A stretch of DNA of 64,000 nucleotides, taken from positions 62,001-126,000 of the forward strand of contig JAPPCV010000118.1 in assembly GCA_028824715.1 (NCBI GenBank). Reading direction: 5' to 3'. Source of the DNA: Boseongicola sp. (lineage in GTDB: Bacteria; Pseudomonadota; Alphaproteobacteria; Rhodobacterales; Rhodobacteraceae). The number at the start of each line of letters is the position of its first letter. Position 1 is the stretch's first letter. A program made the position numbers and the translations under genes. Shown one piece after another: positions 55,430 to 64,000 of this stretch. The notes below the pieces were generated by a model that saw only the letters and a program-made list of their open reading frames with translations, was not told the origin of the DNA and made no database searches.

Positions 55430-56518
55430 TCATGACACTGCCTTAGGAAACACAAGGCAACGTCTCCGCCGCATCATGAGCCAGAGCTGCGTGCCAGGCT
55501 TCGGCAGAAAGACGGACGGCACTGTAGCAGTCAACATGGAACCATCGTGATCCATCCGGAACTCGACAAGGCTCTCATTGCCCATGTATCTTGCACGGAC
55601 GACGCTGCCCTTGGCCGCCACACCGTCCTCTTGCGTCGGATTAGGCCCCTTTCCACCGCGATCGAAGTCAATCCTCAGGTGCTGAGGACGTATGACGATC
55701 TCGACTTCCGTTCCGTCAGGAACCCCAGGGATCAGGAACTCGCCGAACGGCGTGTCCGTCAATGCACCCCGGACCGTCCCGCAGATCACGTTGACATCGC
55801 TGAAGAACGCGGCGGCTTCACGATCAACGGGCGCGTTGTAGATGTTGTAGGGCGCCCCGCTCTGCACGATGCATCCGTTCCGCATCAACGCGATCTCGTC
55901 GGCCATCCGCATCGCTTCTTCGGGGTCGTGAGTGACCAGCACGACGGCGGTAACCTCGTCCTTCAGGATATCGAGCGTCTCGTCACGAATGCCGTCCCGC
56001 AGCCGGTCATCCAGCCCCGAGAACGGTTCGTCCATCAACATGATCCGGGGCCGTGCCGCCAAGGCTCGCGCGAGCGCGACACGCTGCTGTTCGCCGCCCG
56101 ACAGCTGATCAGGATAAGCATCTCCAAAGCCCGAGAGTCGTACCCGTTCGAGCATGCCAGCCACGCGATGACTTTTTTCACGAGCTGTTCCTTTCAGGCC
56201 AAAGGCGACGTTTTCGGCCACCGTCATGTGCGGAAAAAGCGCGAAATCCTGAAACATCAGGCCGATGCGCCGGTCCTCAGGCGGGACATGCCGGACCTTG
56301 TCGGACAACACCTCCCCGTCTGCAAGAACCCGACCGGCATCGGGACGGTCGACCCCTGCAATCAGCCGCAGCGTCGTGGACTTGCCGCAACCGGACGGCC
56401 CAAGCAGGCATGTGACCTGGCCGGGGCGCACCCTGAGGGACACGTCGGACACGACGGTCCGACCGCCGAGACGGCGGGTCAGTCCCTCGATCGTCAAGCC
56501 ATCCAAACTGTCTTCCAC
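55430..56518 (-). CDS. ABC transporter ATP-binding protein, FbpC/PotA-like
   Basis: A 362-aa ATPase from GTG 56518. Walker A is LLGPSGCGKST (about 38), the Q-loop MFQDFALFPHMTV, the signature LSGGEQQRV and Walker B MLMDEPFSGLDD. The C-terminal 110 residues are a TOBE domain (VVRARYMGNESLVEFRM). This type serves iron(III) or polyamine uptake. No permease or binding protein is in the window, so partners must be elsewhere. A 13-bp inverted repeat lies ten bases before its start. Confidence 0.88.
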   Translation of the reverse strand: MEDSLDGLTIEGLTRRLGGRTVVSDVSLRVRPGQVTCLLGPSGCGKSTTLRLIAGVDRPDAGRVLADGEVLSDKVRHVPPEDRRIGLMFQDFALFPHMTVAENVAFGLKGTAREKSHRVAGMLERVRLSGFGDAYPDQLSGGEQQRVALARALAARPRIMLMDEPFSGLDDRLRDGIRDETLDILKDEVTAVVLVTHDPEEAMRMADEIALMRNGCIVQSGAPYNIYNAPVDREAAAFFSDVNVICGTVRGALTDTPFGEFLIPGVPDGTEVEIVIRPQHLRIDFDRGGKGPNPTQEDGVAAKGSVVRARYMGNESLVEFRMDHDGSMLTATVPSVFLPKPGTQLWLMMRRRRCLVFPKAVS

Positions 56519-56528
56519 AGCAGCTCAT

Positions 56529-56561
56529 CCCTAATTCCGAGCAAAGCTCTCGGAATTAGGG
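56529..56561. repeat. Perfect 13-bp inverted repeat before ABC gene
   Basis: CCCTAATTCCGAG and CTCGGAATTAGGG, with a seven-base loop. On the minus strand it lies 49 bases after the SDR stop and ten before the ABC start codon. No T-tract follows. It could be an operator, an attenuator that covers the ribosome site, or the scar of a mobile element. Confidence 0.55.
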
Positions 56562-56610
56562 CGGGATAGCAATGCGCTGCCACGTCGACAAGCCTTACAT
56601 GCGCTGCTGA

Positions 56611-57390
56611 TCACACGGTCAGGTTCGTTGCACCGCCGTCGAGCAGGATGTTCTGGCCGACTATGAAGCCCGCATGTTGCGAGCAAAGGAAGGCGCATGC
56701 GGCCCCGAACTCCTGCGGCGTGCCATAGCGTCGGACCGGAATCGTCGACTCTCGACGGGACCGGGCTTCTTCCAGGGTAATGCCTTCTGCCTTGGCCACG
56801 CCTCCGTCCAGGGAATCGGCACGGTCCGTCGCGTGCACGCCGGGCAAAAGGTTGTTTATGGTGACTCCGGCGGAGGCCACCTGCCGCGAAGTGCCCGCCA
56901 CGTAGCCCGTGAGGCCGGTGCGCGCAGAATTCGACAGCCCCAGCACGCCAATCGGCGCACGCACGGACTGCGAGGTGATGTTCACGACACGGCCCCAGCC
57001 CCGTTCCATCATGCCGGGCACCAAGGCCTTTATCAGGGCAATCGGCGTGAGCATGTTGGCGTCGAGGGCGACAATGAAGTCGTCCCGGTCCCAGTTTTGC
57101 CACATGCCCGGCGGCGGCCCGCCTGCGTTGTTGACCAGGATGTCGACCTGCCCGCAGGCGGCGAGCACTTTCTCCCGCCCTTCGTCAGACGTGATGTCGG
57201 CCGCAACGGTCGTCACCTCAACGCCGCATGCCGCGCGCATTTCTTCTGCGGCGGTCTCTAGCGCCTCCGCACCGCGTGCGTTCATCACGAGGTCCACTCC
57301 GGCCTCGGCCAACGCCGCGGCACAACCCCGACCCAAGCCCCTTGACGAAGCGCAGACAAGCGCGCGCTTTCCCGCAATTCCGAGATCCAT
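56611..57390 (-). CDS. SDR family protein lacking catalytic Tyr/Lys
   Basis: From ATG 57390 (GGAG nine bases upstream) the product has 259 aa with the Rossmann motif CASSRGLGRGCAAAL, DILVNNAGGPPPG and a catalytic-type Ser in NITSQSVRAP. Where SDRs have Tyr-x-x-x-Lys it reads LSNSAR, so Tyr and Lys are absent. This occurs in a known SDR subgroup related to 3-oxoacyl-ACP reductase. The reaction is unclear. It lies 92 bp before the ABC ATPase gene on the same strand. Confidence 0.88.
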   Translation of the reverse strand: MDLGIAGKRALVCASSRGLGRGCAAALAEAGVDLVMNARGAEALETAAEEMRAACGVEVTTVAADITSDEGREKVLAACGQVDILVNNAGGPPPGMWQNWDRDDFIVALDANMLTPIALIKALVPGMMERGWGRVVNITSQSVRAPIGVLGLSNSARTGLTGYVAGTSRQVASAGVTINNLLPGVHATDRADSLDGGVAKAEGITLEEARSRRESTIPVRRYGTPQEFGAACAFLCSQHAGFIVGQNILLDGGATNLTV

Positions 57391-57480
57391 GGCAATTCTC
57401 CGATGTTTTCCTGCGCCTACCACCCTGTCCCTCGCGACGAAAGAGTGGAGGGGACATCGAATCCATGATAGCAGGCGATC

Positions 57481-57762
57481 ATGTCCGTTGAAGCTGAAGC
57501 AGCCGAAGCACTTCGCCAGATCTCCGAGGCCGGTTTCAAGACCGGTCCGGGTTGGGACAGGGCTCACCAGATTGCGCAGGCTCACGAAGGGGAAGCGATC
57601 TTCGACGCGATCCACGCACTGCTGCACCGCATCGAGGGTGACCGCTTCAACGCAGGTTACTGGGACCGAAGGGCCGGCACGGACCTTGGCGGAGACGGAT
57701 TCGCTGTAGAGGCGGACCGCCTGCGTGCCATGCTGAACGGCGTCACTCCGAAGGCAAGTTGA
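57481..57762 (+). CDS. Conserved small protein
   Basis: A 93-aa helical protein. The centre GWDRAHQIAQAHEGEAIFDAIHALLHRIEGD followed by NAGYWDRRAG resembles a small conserved alphaproteobacterial family of unknown function; no signal or TM is seen. It is divergent from the SDR gene across 90 bp. Confidence 0.7.
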   Translation: MSVEAEAAEALRQISEAGFKTGPGWDRAHQIAQAHEGEAIFDAIHALLHRIEGDRFNAGYWDRRAGTDLGGDGFAVEADRLRAMLNGVTPKAS

Positions 57763-57799
57763 TCAGCACGACGCACAAGCTGCGGCACGCAAGTCCTGA

Positions 57800-58171
57800 C
57801 TATTCCATCGGAGCCATGAAGAAGGATTCGCGTACGATCTTTCCGTCCTCGACCTCGTAGAGCGCGACTTCCTTCGCCCTCCATCTCTGGCCGCTGGCTC
57901 TTTCCGATACATCGACATCGAAGATCACGCTGAACTTGTCGCCGTTGATGAACGGGCCCTCAACGCCGGTGCTGTGCACTTCGTAGTTCTCGGCCCACCA
58001 TCTGTGCTTTTCCCTGAGGGCATCGACTCCCTTGCTGACGGGATCCCGTCCCGGGCCAGTCATCGGTTCGACAGAAACGATTTCGCGCGAATACAGCTCT
58101 TCAATGCCTCGGTCCTCCGTCCCGTCTCGGCAATGCTGGCAGAGTCTTTCGGCAACTTCTTGGGTCGTCAT
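57800..58171 (-). CDS. SnoaL/NTF2-like protein
   Basis: A 123-aa protein with the cone-shaped NTF2-like pattern: a helical start (TTQEVAERLCQHCRDG), the SVEPMTGPGRDPVSKGVDAL segment, then strands HSTGVEGPFINGDKFSVIF and EVALYEVEDGKIVRESFFM. Members are enzymes or ligand-binding proteins; the role here is unknown. It is convergent with the 57481 gene and divergent from prfC. Confidence 0.82.
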   Translation of the reverse strand: MTTQEVAERLCQHCRDGTEDRGIEELYSREIVSVEPMTGPGRDPVSKGVDALREKHRWWAENYEVHSTGVEGPFINGDKFSVIFDVDVSERASGQRWRAKEVALYEVEDGKIVRESFFMAPME

Positions 58172-58327
58172 TCTCGCGGCCTTCCTTTCTTGTTCGGCTC
58201 AATTCGCCCGGACCTGGGTCGCGAGCGTCGTTCGCATTATGTTCCTATCCTGCCAAAGCGATCCTTCGACGTCAATCCGCAAATGCATTCGATTGCCTGC
58301 CCAAAGAGAGATCGCTATACGCCGCCA

Positions 58328-59938
58328 ATGCATGACCGTGCCTCAAATGCCGCGCCCTTGCCGCCGGAAGTCGCCCGACGTCGGACCTTTGCGATCATCT
58401 CGCATCCGGACGCCGGCAAGACAACGCTGACCGAGAAGTTCCTGCTCTATGGTGGCGCAATCCAGATGGCGGGGCAGGTTCGCGCAAAGGGCAAGGCACG
58501 GCGGACACGCTCCGACTTCATGCAACTCGAGAGGAGCCGGGGGATATCGGTCAGTGCCACCGCCATGTCGTTCGACTATCGCGACTTCCGGTTCAATCTC
58601 GTCGACACGCCCGGACACTCCGATTTCTCGGAAGACACCTACAGGACCCTGACGGCCGTCGACTCCGCCGTCATGGTGATTGACGGGGCAAAGGGCGTGG
58701 AAAGCCAGACCCGCAAGCTGTTCGAGATATGCCGCCTTCGGGATCTGCCAATCCTGACCTTTTGCAACAAGATGGACCAGGAGAGCAGGGACACGTTCGA
58801 GACGATTGACGAGATCCAGGAGAGCCTGGCAATTGATGTCACGCCCGCTTCCTGGCCCGTGGGGATTGGGCGCGACTTCATTGGCAGCTACGACATTCTG
58901 AACGACCGGCTGGACATCATGGAACGCGCAGATCGCAACAAGGTTGCCGCGTCCATAGAGATTAGCGGGCTGGACGATCCCAAGCTGGTCGAGCACGTGC
59001 CGGACACTCTGCTCGGGCACTTTCTTGACGAAGTCTCAATGGCCCGCGAATTGCTGCCCCCGTTCGACCGGCAGTCATTTCTTGACGGCACGCTGACCCC
59101 GATCTGGTTCGGCAGCGCCCTGAACTCCTTTGGGGTCAGGGACTTGATGAATGCCGTCGGCAACTTCGGCCCTCCACCCCAGCCGCAGCCCGCCGAACCG
59201 CGACAGGTTGCGCCCGACGAAAGGAAGGTTTCCGGATTTGTCTTCAAGGTTCAGGCCAACATGGATCCCAAACACCGCGACAGGGTTGCCTTTGTCCGGC
59301 TGGCATCTGGCCATTTTCAAAGAGGCATGAAACTCCATCATGTACGCACCAGGACGCCCATGGCCGTCTCCAACCCTGTCCTCTTCCTGGCCTCTGAGCG
59401 CGAACTGGCCGAAGAAGCCTGGGCCGGCGACATTATCGGCATCCCGAATCATGGACAGCTTCGAATCGGCGACACGCTGACCGAAGGCGAATCCCTGCGC
59501 GTGACGGGCCTGCCGTCGTTTGCGCCCGAATTGCTGCAGGGCGTTCGGGCCGACGATCCCATGAAGGCGAAGCATCTCGACAAGGCGCTGATGCAGTTCG
59601 CGGAAGAGGGAGCCGCCAAGGTCTTCAAGCCGACAATGGGAACCGGATTCATCATCGGCGTCGTAGGACCATTGCAGTTCGATGTCCTCGCCAGCCGGAT
59701 CGAGATCGAGTACGGGATCCCGGTCCGCTTCGAACAATCACAGTTCACGTCTGCACGCTGGGTTACCGGGCCGAAGGACGTGGTGAGTGGCTTCGTGGAC
59801 GCCAACAAGGGCCACATCGCGCATGACAATGACGGCGACGTCGTGTACCTCACGCGCCTCCAGTGGGACATCGATCGCGTCGAAAGGGACTTCCCCGATC
59901 TCGCGCTCTCGGAAACCAAGGAAATGCAGGCCGCATAG
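58328..59938 (+). CDS. prfC: Peptide chain release factor 3
   Basis: From ATG 58328 the product has 536 aa. GTPase motifs: SHPDAGKTTLTEK (G1), DTPGHSDFSEDTYR (G3), FCNKMD (G4). The RF3-specific part follows with DPKHRDRVAFVRLASGHF and the C-terminal VGPLQFDVLASRIEIEYG. It recycles RF1/RF2 from the ribosome after peptide release. A longer frame upstream to 57974 overlaps the SnoaL gene and has no homology. Confidence 0.95.
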   Translation: MHDRASNAAPLPPEVARRRTFAIISHPDAGKTTLTEKFLLYGGAIQMAGQVRAKGKARRTRSDFMQLERSRGISVSATAMSFDYRDFRFNLVDTPGHSDFSEDTYRTLTAVDSAVMVIDGAKGVESQTRKLFEICRLRDLPILTFCNKMDQESRDTFETIDEIQESLAIDVTPASWPVGIGRDFIGSYDILNDRLDIMERADRNKVAASIEISGLDDPKLVEHVPDTLLGHFLDEVSMARELLPPFDRQSFLDGTLTPIWFGSALNSFGVRDLMNAVGNFGPPPQPQPAEPRQVAPDERKVSGFVFKVQANMDPKHRDRVAFVRLASGHFQRGMKLHHVRTRTPMAVSNPVLFLASERELAEEAWAGDIIGIPNHGQLRIGDTLTEGESLRVTGLPSFAPELLQGVRADDPMKAKHLDKALMQFAEEGAAKVFKPTMGTGFIIGVVGPLQFDVLASRIEIEYGIPVRFEQSQFTSARWVTGPKDVVSGFVDANKGHIAHDNDGDVVYLTRLQWDIDRVERDFPDLALSETKEMQAA

Positions 59939-60188
59939 CCGCGAGGCCAGCCCGGCGGCAGCGCATGAACCTCACCTGCGCAAATCGCGGGTTCCACGCC
60001 TCGCCTGGTCCGCACGCATGTGCGGCAGCAGGAACGATTGCGGTTCCGGCAAGGCCTGCGGCGTTGCCGACCGGTGGCACTGCTCAGGCGGCCCTTCGCC
60101 CCGTTCAGACCATTCTGCAGCCAATGTCCAAGCCATGTACGGGCGGCGTCACATTTTGCAAATTTCAGTGGAGCGTTTTGGGGAAAGT

Positions 60189-60222
60189 TTCCGGCTTCCA
60201 GACGACGTGCCGGAATTTTTTT
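60189..60222 (+). terminator. Intrinsic terminator before DEAD-box gene
   Basis: TTCCGGC (60189-60195) and GCCGGAA (60209-60215) form a seven-pair stem with a 13-base loop, followed by seven T. It lies about 250 bp behind prfC and 157 bp before the helicase, so it could end prfC transcription or act as a leader terminator of the helicase. Confidence 0.65.
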
Positions 60223-60378
60223 GTCGCTCCTTCAATGGATTGCATCCGGCGTTGACGCCAAATGCACAATGCATTAGGTCTTGCGGGATATACGGCGACT
60301 TGTGGAAAACTCTTGGCCTTCCAGACCTTCGCCGTGCTGCCTTCGGATCGACGTACGGTCCGCGAATCTTGGAGCGAT

Positions 60379-61692
60379 ATGACAAAATTCTCCGATCTGG
60401 CACTTTCGCCGAAGATCCTTGAGGCCGTTGAGGCTGCAGGGTACGAAACTCCCACTCCAATCCAGAAAGGCGCCATTCCTCCTGCGCTCGAAAAGCGTGA
60501 CGTGCTCGGCATTGCGCAGACCGGAACCGGCAAGACTGCGAGTTTCACGCTTCCGATGATCCAAATGCTTGCGTCCGGCCGCGCACGCGCCCGGATGCCA
60601 CGGTCGCTTGTGCTCTGCCCGACACGGGAACTCGCCGCGCAGGTCGCCGAAAGCTTCGACACCTACTCACGAAACATCAAGCTCTCGAAAGCGTTGCTGA
60701 TCGGCGGCGTCAGCTTCAAGGAGCAGGATGCGTTGATCGATCGCGGAGTCGATGTGCTGATCGCGACGCCCGGTCGCCTTCTCGATCATTTCGAGCGTGG
60801 CAAGCTCCTGCTGACAGGCATCGAGATCATGGTGGTGGACGAGGCTGATCGCATGCTCGACATGGGCTTCATCCCCGACATCGAGCGCATCTTCTCGCTA
60901 ACGCCGTTCACGCGGCAGACGCTGTTCTTTTCGGCCACGATGGCCCCGGAAATCGAGCGCATCACCAACTTGTTTCTGTCCAGTCCGGCTCGCGTCGAAG
61001 TCGCCCGCCGGGCAACGACCTCGGAGACTGTCACGCAGGAAGTCGTGCAGATGAAACCGTCTCGCCGCGACCGGGCCGCAAAGGAGAAGCGCGAACTGCT
61101 CCGCGCCATCATCGAGCGTGAAGGAGAGGAATGCCGCAACGCAATCGTCTTCTGCAACCGGAAGACCGATGTCGACATCGTCGCAAAGTCCCTGCAGAAG
61201 CACGGTTTCGACGCAGCACCAATTCACGGGGATCTGGATCAGCCACAGCGCACCCGAACACTGGACAAGTTTCGAGACGGCGAACTCAGGTTTCTTGTCG
61301 CCTCCGACGTCGCGGCGCGCGGCCTCGACATTCCGAGAGTCAGCCATGTCCTCAATTTTGACGTACCGTCCAATTCCGAAGACTATGTGCACAGGATCGG
61401 TCGCACCGGGCGCGCCGGACGCGAAGGCAAGGCAGTGACGATATCCCTCCCGGCGGACGAGAAGCTGGTCGGCGCCATCGAAAAACTCATCACGCAAGAC
61501 ATTCCGCGCGTCGGAAACCCGATGCGGGCCGCAGCAGCAAAATCCGAACAGCCGAAGCGCACGCGCGACCGCAAGAAGTCGCAGACATCTTCCCTGGAAG
61601 CGGTTGGGCGCAGGAGCGGTCGCACCGTCGGCATGGGGGATCACTTGCCCAGCTTCATTGCCATGAGCTTCAAGGAGCGAGCGGCAGTCTGA
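60379..61692 (+). CDS. DEAD-box RNA helicase
   Basis: From ATG 60379 (GGAG upstream) the product has 437 aa with all motifs: Q-motif PTPIQKG, AQTGTGKT, PTRELA, TPGRLL, VVDEADRMLDMG, FSATM, and HRIGRTGRAGREG. It has a basic C-terminal tail. It is of the RhlE-like group and unwinds RNA in ribosome assembly or cold adaptation. The frame extends to 60262 without homology. A long leader (60223-60378) precedes it. Confidence 0.94.
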   Translation: MTKFSDLALSPKILEAVEAAGYETPTPIQKGAIPPALEKRDVLGIAQTGTGKTASFTLPMIQMLASGRARARMPRSLVLCPTRELAAQVAESFDTYSRNIKLSKALLIGGVSFKEQDALIDRGVDVLIATPGRLLDHFERGKLLLTGIEIMVVDEADRMLDMGFIPDIERIFSLTPFTRQTLFFSATMAPEIERITNLFLSSPARVEVARRATTSETVTQEVVQMKPSRRDRAAKEKRELLRAIIEREGEECRNAIVFCNRKTDVDIVAKSLQKHGFDAAPIHGDLDQPQRTRTLDKFRDGELRFLVASDVAARGLDIPRVSHVLNFDVPSNSEDYVHRIGRTGRAGREGKAVTISLPADEKLVGAIEKLITQDIPRVGNPMRAAAAKSEQPKRTRDRKKSQTSSLEAVGRRSGRTVGMGDHLPSFIAMSFKERAAV

Positions 61693-61707
61693 GCAGATCC
61701 GTCCCTT

Positions 61708-61965
61708 TCAACTGGAGACCCTGGACTCGACGGCGGCACATTCTCGCAAGGCCCGACGGCTCTCGCTGAAGAGAGTCCGGATCAGGGATCCTGCCCGAGC
61801 CCGTGAATGCCCTGCGTGAGCCGGCGCTTCGACGGGATGAAGGCAGATGGCCCGAATGCCCATGCTGGCCAGCACGAGAAACGAGTCCATCATCCGGTCT
61901 GCCCCCAACGCCAGTGCCGCGCGGGATTCCCGGAACCATTTCGGAAAGGGTGCCGAATTCCCCAC
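61708..61965 (-). CDS. Possible small protein, unrecognised
   Basis: An 85-aa frame from GTG 61965, 38 bp behind the permease gene on the same strand. Codon third positions lean to G/C as in real genes, and a FPKWFRESRAALALGADRM start is plausible. I recognise no family, so it may be noise. Confidence 0.25.
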   Translation of the reverse strand: MGNSAPFPKWFRESRAALALGADRMMDSFLVLASMGIRAICLHPVEAPAHAGHSRARAGSLIRTLFSESRRALRECAAVESRVSS

Positions 61966-62003
61966 CGGATTCGATCAGGAAGGCACTCCTGGCGATCTTC
62001 GCC

Positions 62004-62777
62004 TCACTGCCCGCGCTCGTCCGAGCCCATGCGCCGTTCCAGCCAGCGGACGCCCGCGCTGATGATCAGAACCAGCAACAGGTATTCAAAGATCAGCAAT
62101 GTGTAGATTTCCAGTGGGCGGTACTCCGTCACGACCAGCTCATTGGCGCGGCGGGTCAGTTCTTGCATCCCGATCACGCTCGCGAAGGCGCTCATCTTGA
62201 CGATGTAGATGAACTGGTTGGCCAGTGGCGGCAGAATTCGGCGGATCGCCTGTGGCAGGATCACATAGCGCATGCTCTGGAAATAGTTCAGCCCGATGGT
62301 CTGCGCCGCCTCGCTTTGGCCCCTGGCTATGGACTGTATTCCGGCACGGTAGATTTCGGCGGTAAAGGCGCTGTCCGAAACGGCCAGCGTGATGATCGCG
62401 CCCCAGAACGGGTCGATCGGGATATTCAAGCCCATCGACCGAAACACTATCGGCATGCCGTAGAACACCCAGAACAACATGGGCAGCAACGGGATCGAGC
62501 GGATGAACTCGACATAGACCCGATTGACCAAACGCCAGCCGCGCTTCTCGGACAGTCCCGGAAGGGCGACAATCAGGCCGATGACAATCGAGAGGACCGC
62601 GGCAATCAGCGAGATCTGGATGGTGGCGCCCATCCCCGAAACCAGGAACTTCACGTTGGTCCATCCGGATTCGGTGGTCGGATCGATCACGTACCAGCCC
62701 CAGCTCTGGGACGAGGAACATCCGGCAATCAGCACGAGAACGGTCAGAGGGAAAAACGCTCTTTTCATCGGTTCCAC
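62004..62777 (-). CDS. Polar amino acid ABC transporter permease
   Basis: A 257-aa permease of the HisM/GlnP group from GTG 62777 (or ATG 62768, which gives MKRAFFP). The EAA motif reads EAAQTIGLNYFQSMRYVILP, with about five TMs. The N-terminus is odd for a permease: LTVLVLIAGCSSSQ looks like a lipoprotein box. It follows the ATPase gene closely and is paired with the binding protein at 63638. Confidence 0.93.
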   Translation of the reverse strand: MEPMKRAFFPLTVLVLIAGCSSSQSWGWYVIDPTTESGWTNVKFLVSGMGATIQISLIAAVLSIVIGLIVALPGLSEKRGWRLVNRVYVEFIRSIPLLPMLFWVFYGMPIVFRSMGLNIPIDPFWGAIITLAVSDSAFTAEIYRAGIQSIARGQSEAAQTIGLNYFQSMRYVILPQAIRRILPPLANQFIYIVKMSAFASVIGMQELTRRANELVVTEYRPLEIYTLLIFEYLLLVLIISAGVRWLERRMGSDERGQ

Positions 62778-63518
62778 TCAGTGCTGCAAGATCTGGCTCA
62801 GGAATTTCCGACACCGTTCGGACCTTGGATTGGTGAAGAGGTGTTCCGGCTTGCCCTGTTCCACTGTCTCGCCGGCATCCATGAAGACCATGTTGTCGGC
62901 AACCTTGCGGGCGAATCCCATCTCATGGGTCACAACCACCATTGTCATGCCATCTTCGGCAAGCTCAACCATCACATCCAGAACTTCGGAGATCATCTCA
63001 GGGTCCAGTGCCGAAGTCGGCTCATCGAACAACAGGACCCTTGGCTCCATGCATAGCGATCTGGCGATGGCCACGCGCTGCTGCTGACCTCCCGACAATT
63101 GAATGGGGTGCTTGTCAGCCTGATCGGGAATATGCACGCGCTCAAGATAATGACGGGCTCTTGCTTCAGCGTCCTTCCGGCTCAGACCGCGCGCCTTGAT
63201 CGGGCCAAGGGTCAGGTTCTCGAGCACGGTCAGATGGGGGAACAGGTTGAATTGCTGGAACACCATGCCGACCTCGGACCGGATTCTCGCCACGGACTTC
63301 GGATCTTCGGTCAATTCGACCCCGTCAATTCGGATCGTGCCCTTCTGGTGCCTTTCCAACTGGTTGATGCAGCGTACAACCGTGGACTTTCCTGATCCGG
63401 ACGGGCCACAGATGACGACCCTTTCGCCGCTGCTGATCTCAAGATTGAAGTCTTTCAGCGCATGAAATGCGCCATACCACTTGTTCACGCCAACAAGCTC
63501 GACCACGGCGTCTGGCAT
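62778..63518 (-). CDS. Polar amino acid ABC transporter ATPase
   Basis: A 246-aa ATPase of the GlnQ/HisP type. Walker A is [10 protein letters not shown] (about 38), Q-loop [17 protein letters not shown], signature [15 protein letters not shown], Walker [14 protein letters not shown]. It powers the permease encoded directly after it. It is divergent from the binding protein gene across about 120 bp. Confidence 0.96.
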   Translation of the reverse strand: MPDAVVELVGVNKWYGAFHALKDFNLEISSGERVVICGPSGSGKSTVVRCINQLERHQKGTIRIDGVELTEDPKSVARIRSEVGMVFQQFNLFPHLTVLENLTLGPIKARGLSRKDAEARARHYLERVHIPDQADKHPIQLSGGQQQRVAIARSLCMEPRVLLFDEPTSALDPEMISEVLDVMVELAEDGMTMVVVTHEMGFARKVADNMVFMDAGETVEQGKPEHLFTNPRSERCRKFLSQILQH

Positions 63519-63637
63519 CAGCTGACCGCCCTTATTTTATTCTCAGTAGAATATTTTCTTGAGGCTATCCCGCCGTTGTGCTCAGATCAAGGAGCGATAT
63601 GGCAACAGGACTCAACAGCCACCAACGGGAGAACTAA
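63519..63637. promoter_or_regulatory. Divergent promoter region of amino acid transporter
   Basis: About 120 AT-rich bases between the ATPase gene and the binding protein gene, including TTATTTTATTCTC and AGAATATTTTCT. Both promoters must lie here. I cannot name a regulator site. Confidence 0.5.
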
Positions 63638-64000
63638 ATGAAGCAGTTTTGGAAAGCCGCTGCCGCCGCAGTGCTTGGTCTGGCATTGTCGAGCGCCGCT
63701 CTGGCGCAATCGGCGTTGAACGAAATTCTGGATTCGGGAGTGCTCAAGGTCGGCACTACGGGCGACTGGAACCCGATGACCCTGCGCGACCCCGCCACGA
63801 ACAACTACAAGGGTTACGACATCGACATAACGACCGAGCTTGCCAACGACCTTGGCGTCGAAGTCGAGTATGTGCCGACAGACTGGAAGACGCTGGTCAA
63901 CGGCGTGGTCGCCGGCAAGTACCACATCACGGGTTCGGCATCGATTTCGCCGCCGCGGATGAAAGTCGCTGGATTCTCGGACAGCTACATCGCCGTCGAG
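63638..64000 (+). CDS. Amino acid ABC transporter substrate-binding protein, 5' part
   Basis: ATG 63638 (GGGAGA upstream) starts a frame that is still open at the window end; the first 121 residues are here. A signal peptide (MKQFWKAAAAAVLGLALSSA, cleavage near ALAQ) is followed by the family-3 binding protein start: LNEILDSGVLKVGTTGDW, PMTLRDP and YKGYDIDITTELAND. It delivers a polar amino acid to the divergent permease and ATPase. Confidence 0.93.
   Translation, partial: MKQFWKAAAAAVLGLALSSAALAQSALNEILDSGVLKVGTTGDWNPMTLRDPATNNYKGYDIDITTELANDLGVEVEYVPTDWKTLVNGVVAGKYHITGSASISPPRMKVAGFSDSYIAVE

Noticed and set aside
1-64000. CRISPR arrays, rRNA genes or prophage
   Set aside because: No direct-repeat array, rRNA-like sequence or phage structural gene was seen on either strand.

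Overview
The window is high-GC DNA that looks like the chromosome of a marine-type alphaproteobacterium. The evidence is a two-piece (circularly permuted) tmRNA gene, a lipoyl-bearing PDH E1-beta in a pdhA-pdhB-pdhC operon, an alphaproteobacterial fabD/fabG/acpP/fabF/mltG gene set, an alpha-type SspB, several TRAP transporters and a sulfatase. The genus cannot be set from the sequence alone.

Layout. 0-4.5 kb: the 3' part of a DUF1329 gene, a YCF48-like beta-propeller and an RND/MMPL exporter, a recurrent export triad. 4.7-5.6 kb: a DUF4160/DUF2442 pair and a 174-bp near-copy of the 3' end of the RND gene. 5.98-20.3 kb: the most unusual region, a RiPP locus of the NHLP/TOMM type. It has an 83-aa precursor ending in Cys-Cys-Cys-Trp (plus strand). 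Facing it is a seven-gene minus-strand operon: a short HlyD-like adaptor, a C39-peptidase ABC exporter, a second NHLM-type ABC exporter, an NHLP leader fused to a squalene-cyclase-like domain, an AlkB-type di-iron hydroxylase fused to a degenerate GlnE-like domain, a fused cyclodehydratase (E1-like plus YcaO), and an unrecognised 372-aa protein. No SagB-type dehydrogenase is seen.

20.9-32.1 kb: ammonium transporter, a HAD hydrolase pseudogene, ftsB-pdhABC, cysE, a DksA-like protein, and mltG-fabF-acpP. 32.3-46.1 kb: an accessory block between acpP and fabG. It holds a VapBC-like pair, an aldo/keto reductase, a GST, a DctP gene with a broken tandem copy, a GntR/FCD regulator, an operon of TAXI binding protein, fused TRAP permease, sulfatase and AhpD-like protein, and IS1634-like and IS4-like remnants. 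Palindromes of the form TTGGGATCCCAA lie before the regulator and, as TTAGGATCCCAA pairs, before the TAXI operon, which suggests one regulon. 46.1-47.8 kb: fabG and fabD, apparently parted from acpP by this block.

48-64 kb: mostly housekeeping genes. These are a Uma2 nuclease, AcuI-like reductase, permuted ssrA next to sspB, DUF815 ATPase with tatABC, an EEP-family hydrolase, an FbpC-like ATPase, an SDR lacking the catalytic Tyr/Lys, small proteins, prfC, a DEAD-box helicase, and a polar amino acid ABC transporter whose binding-protein gene runs off the right edge.
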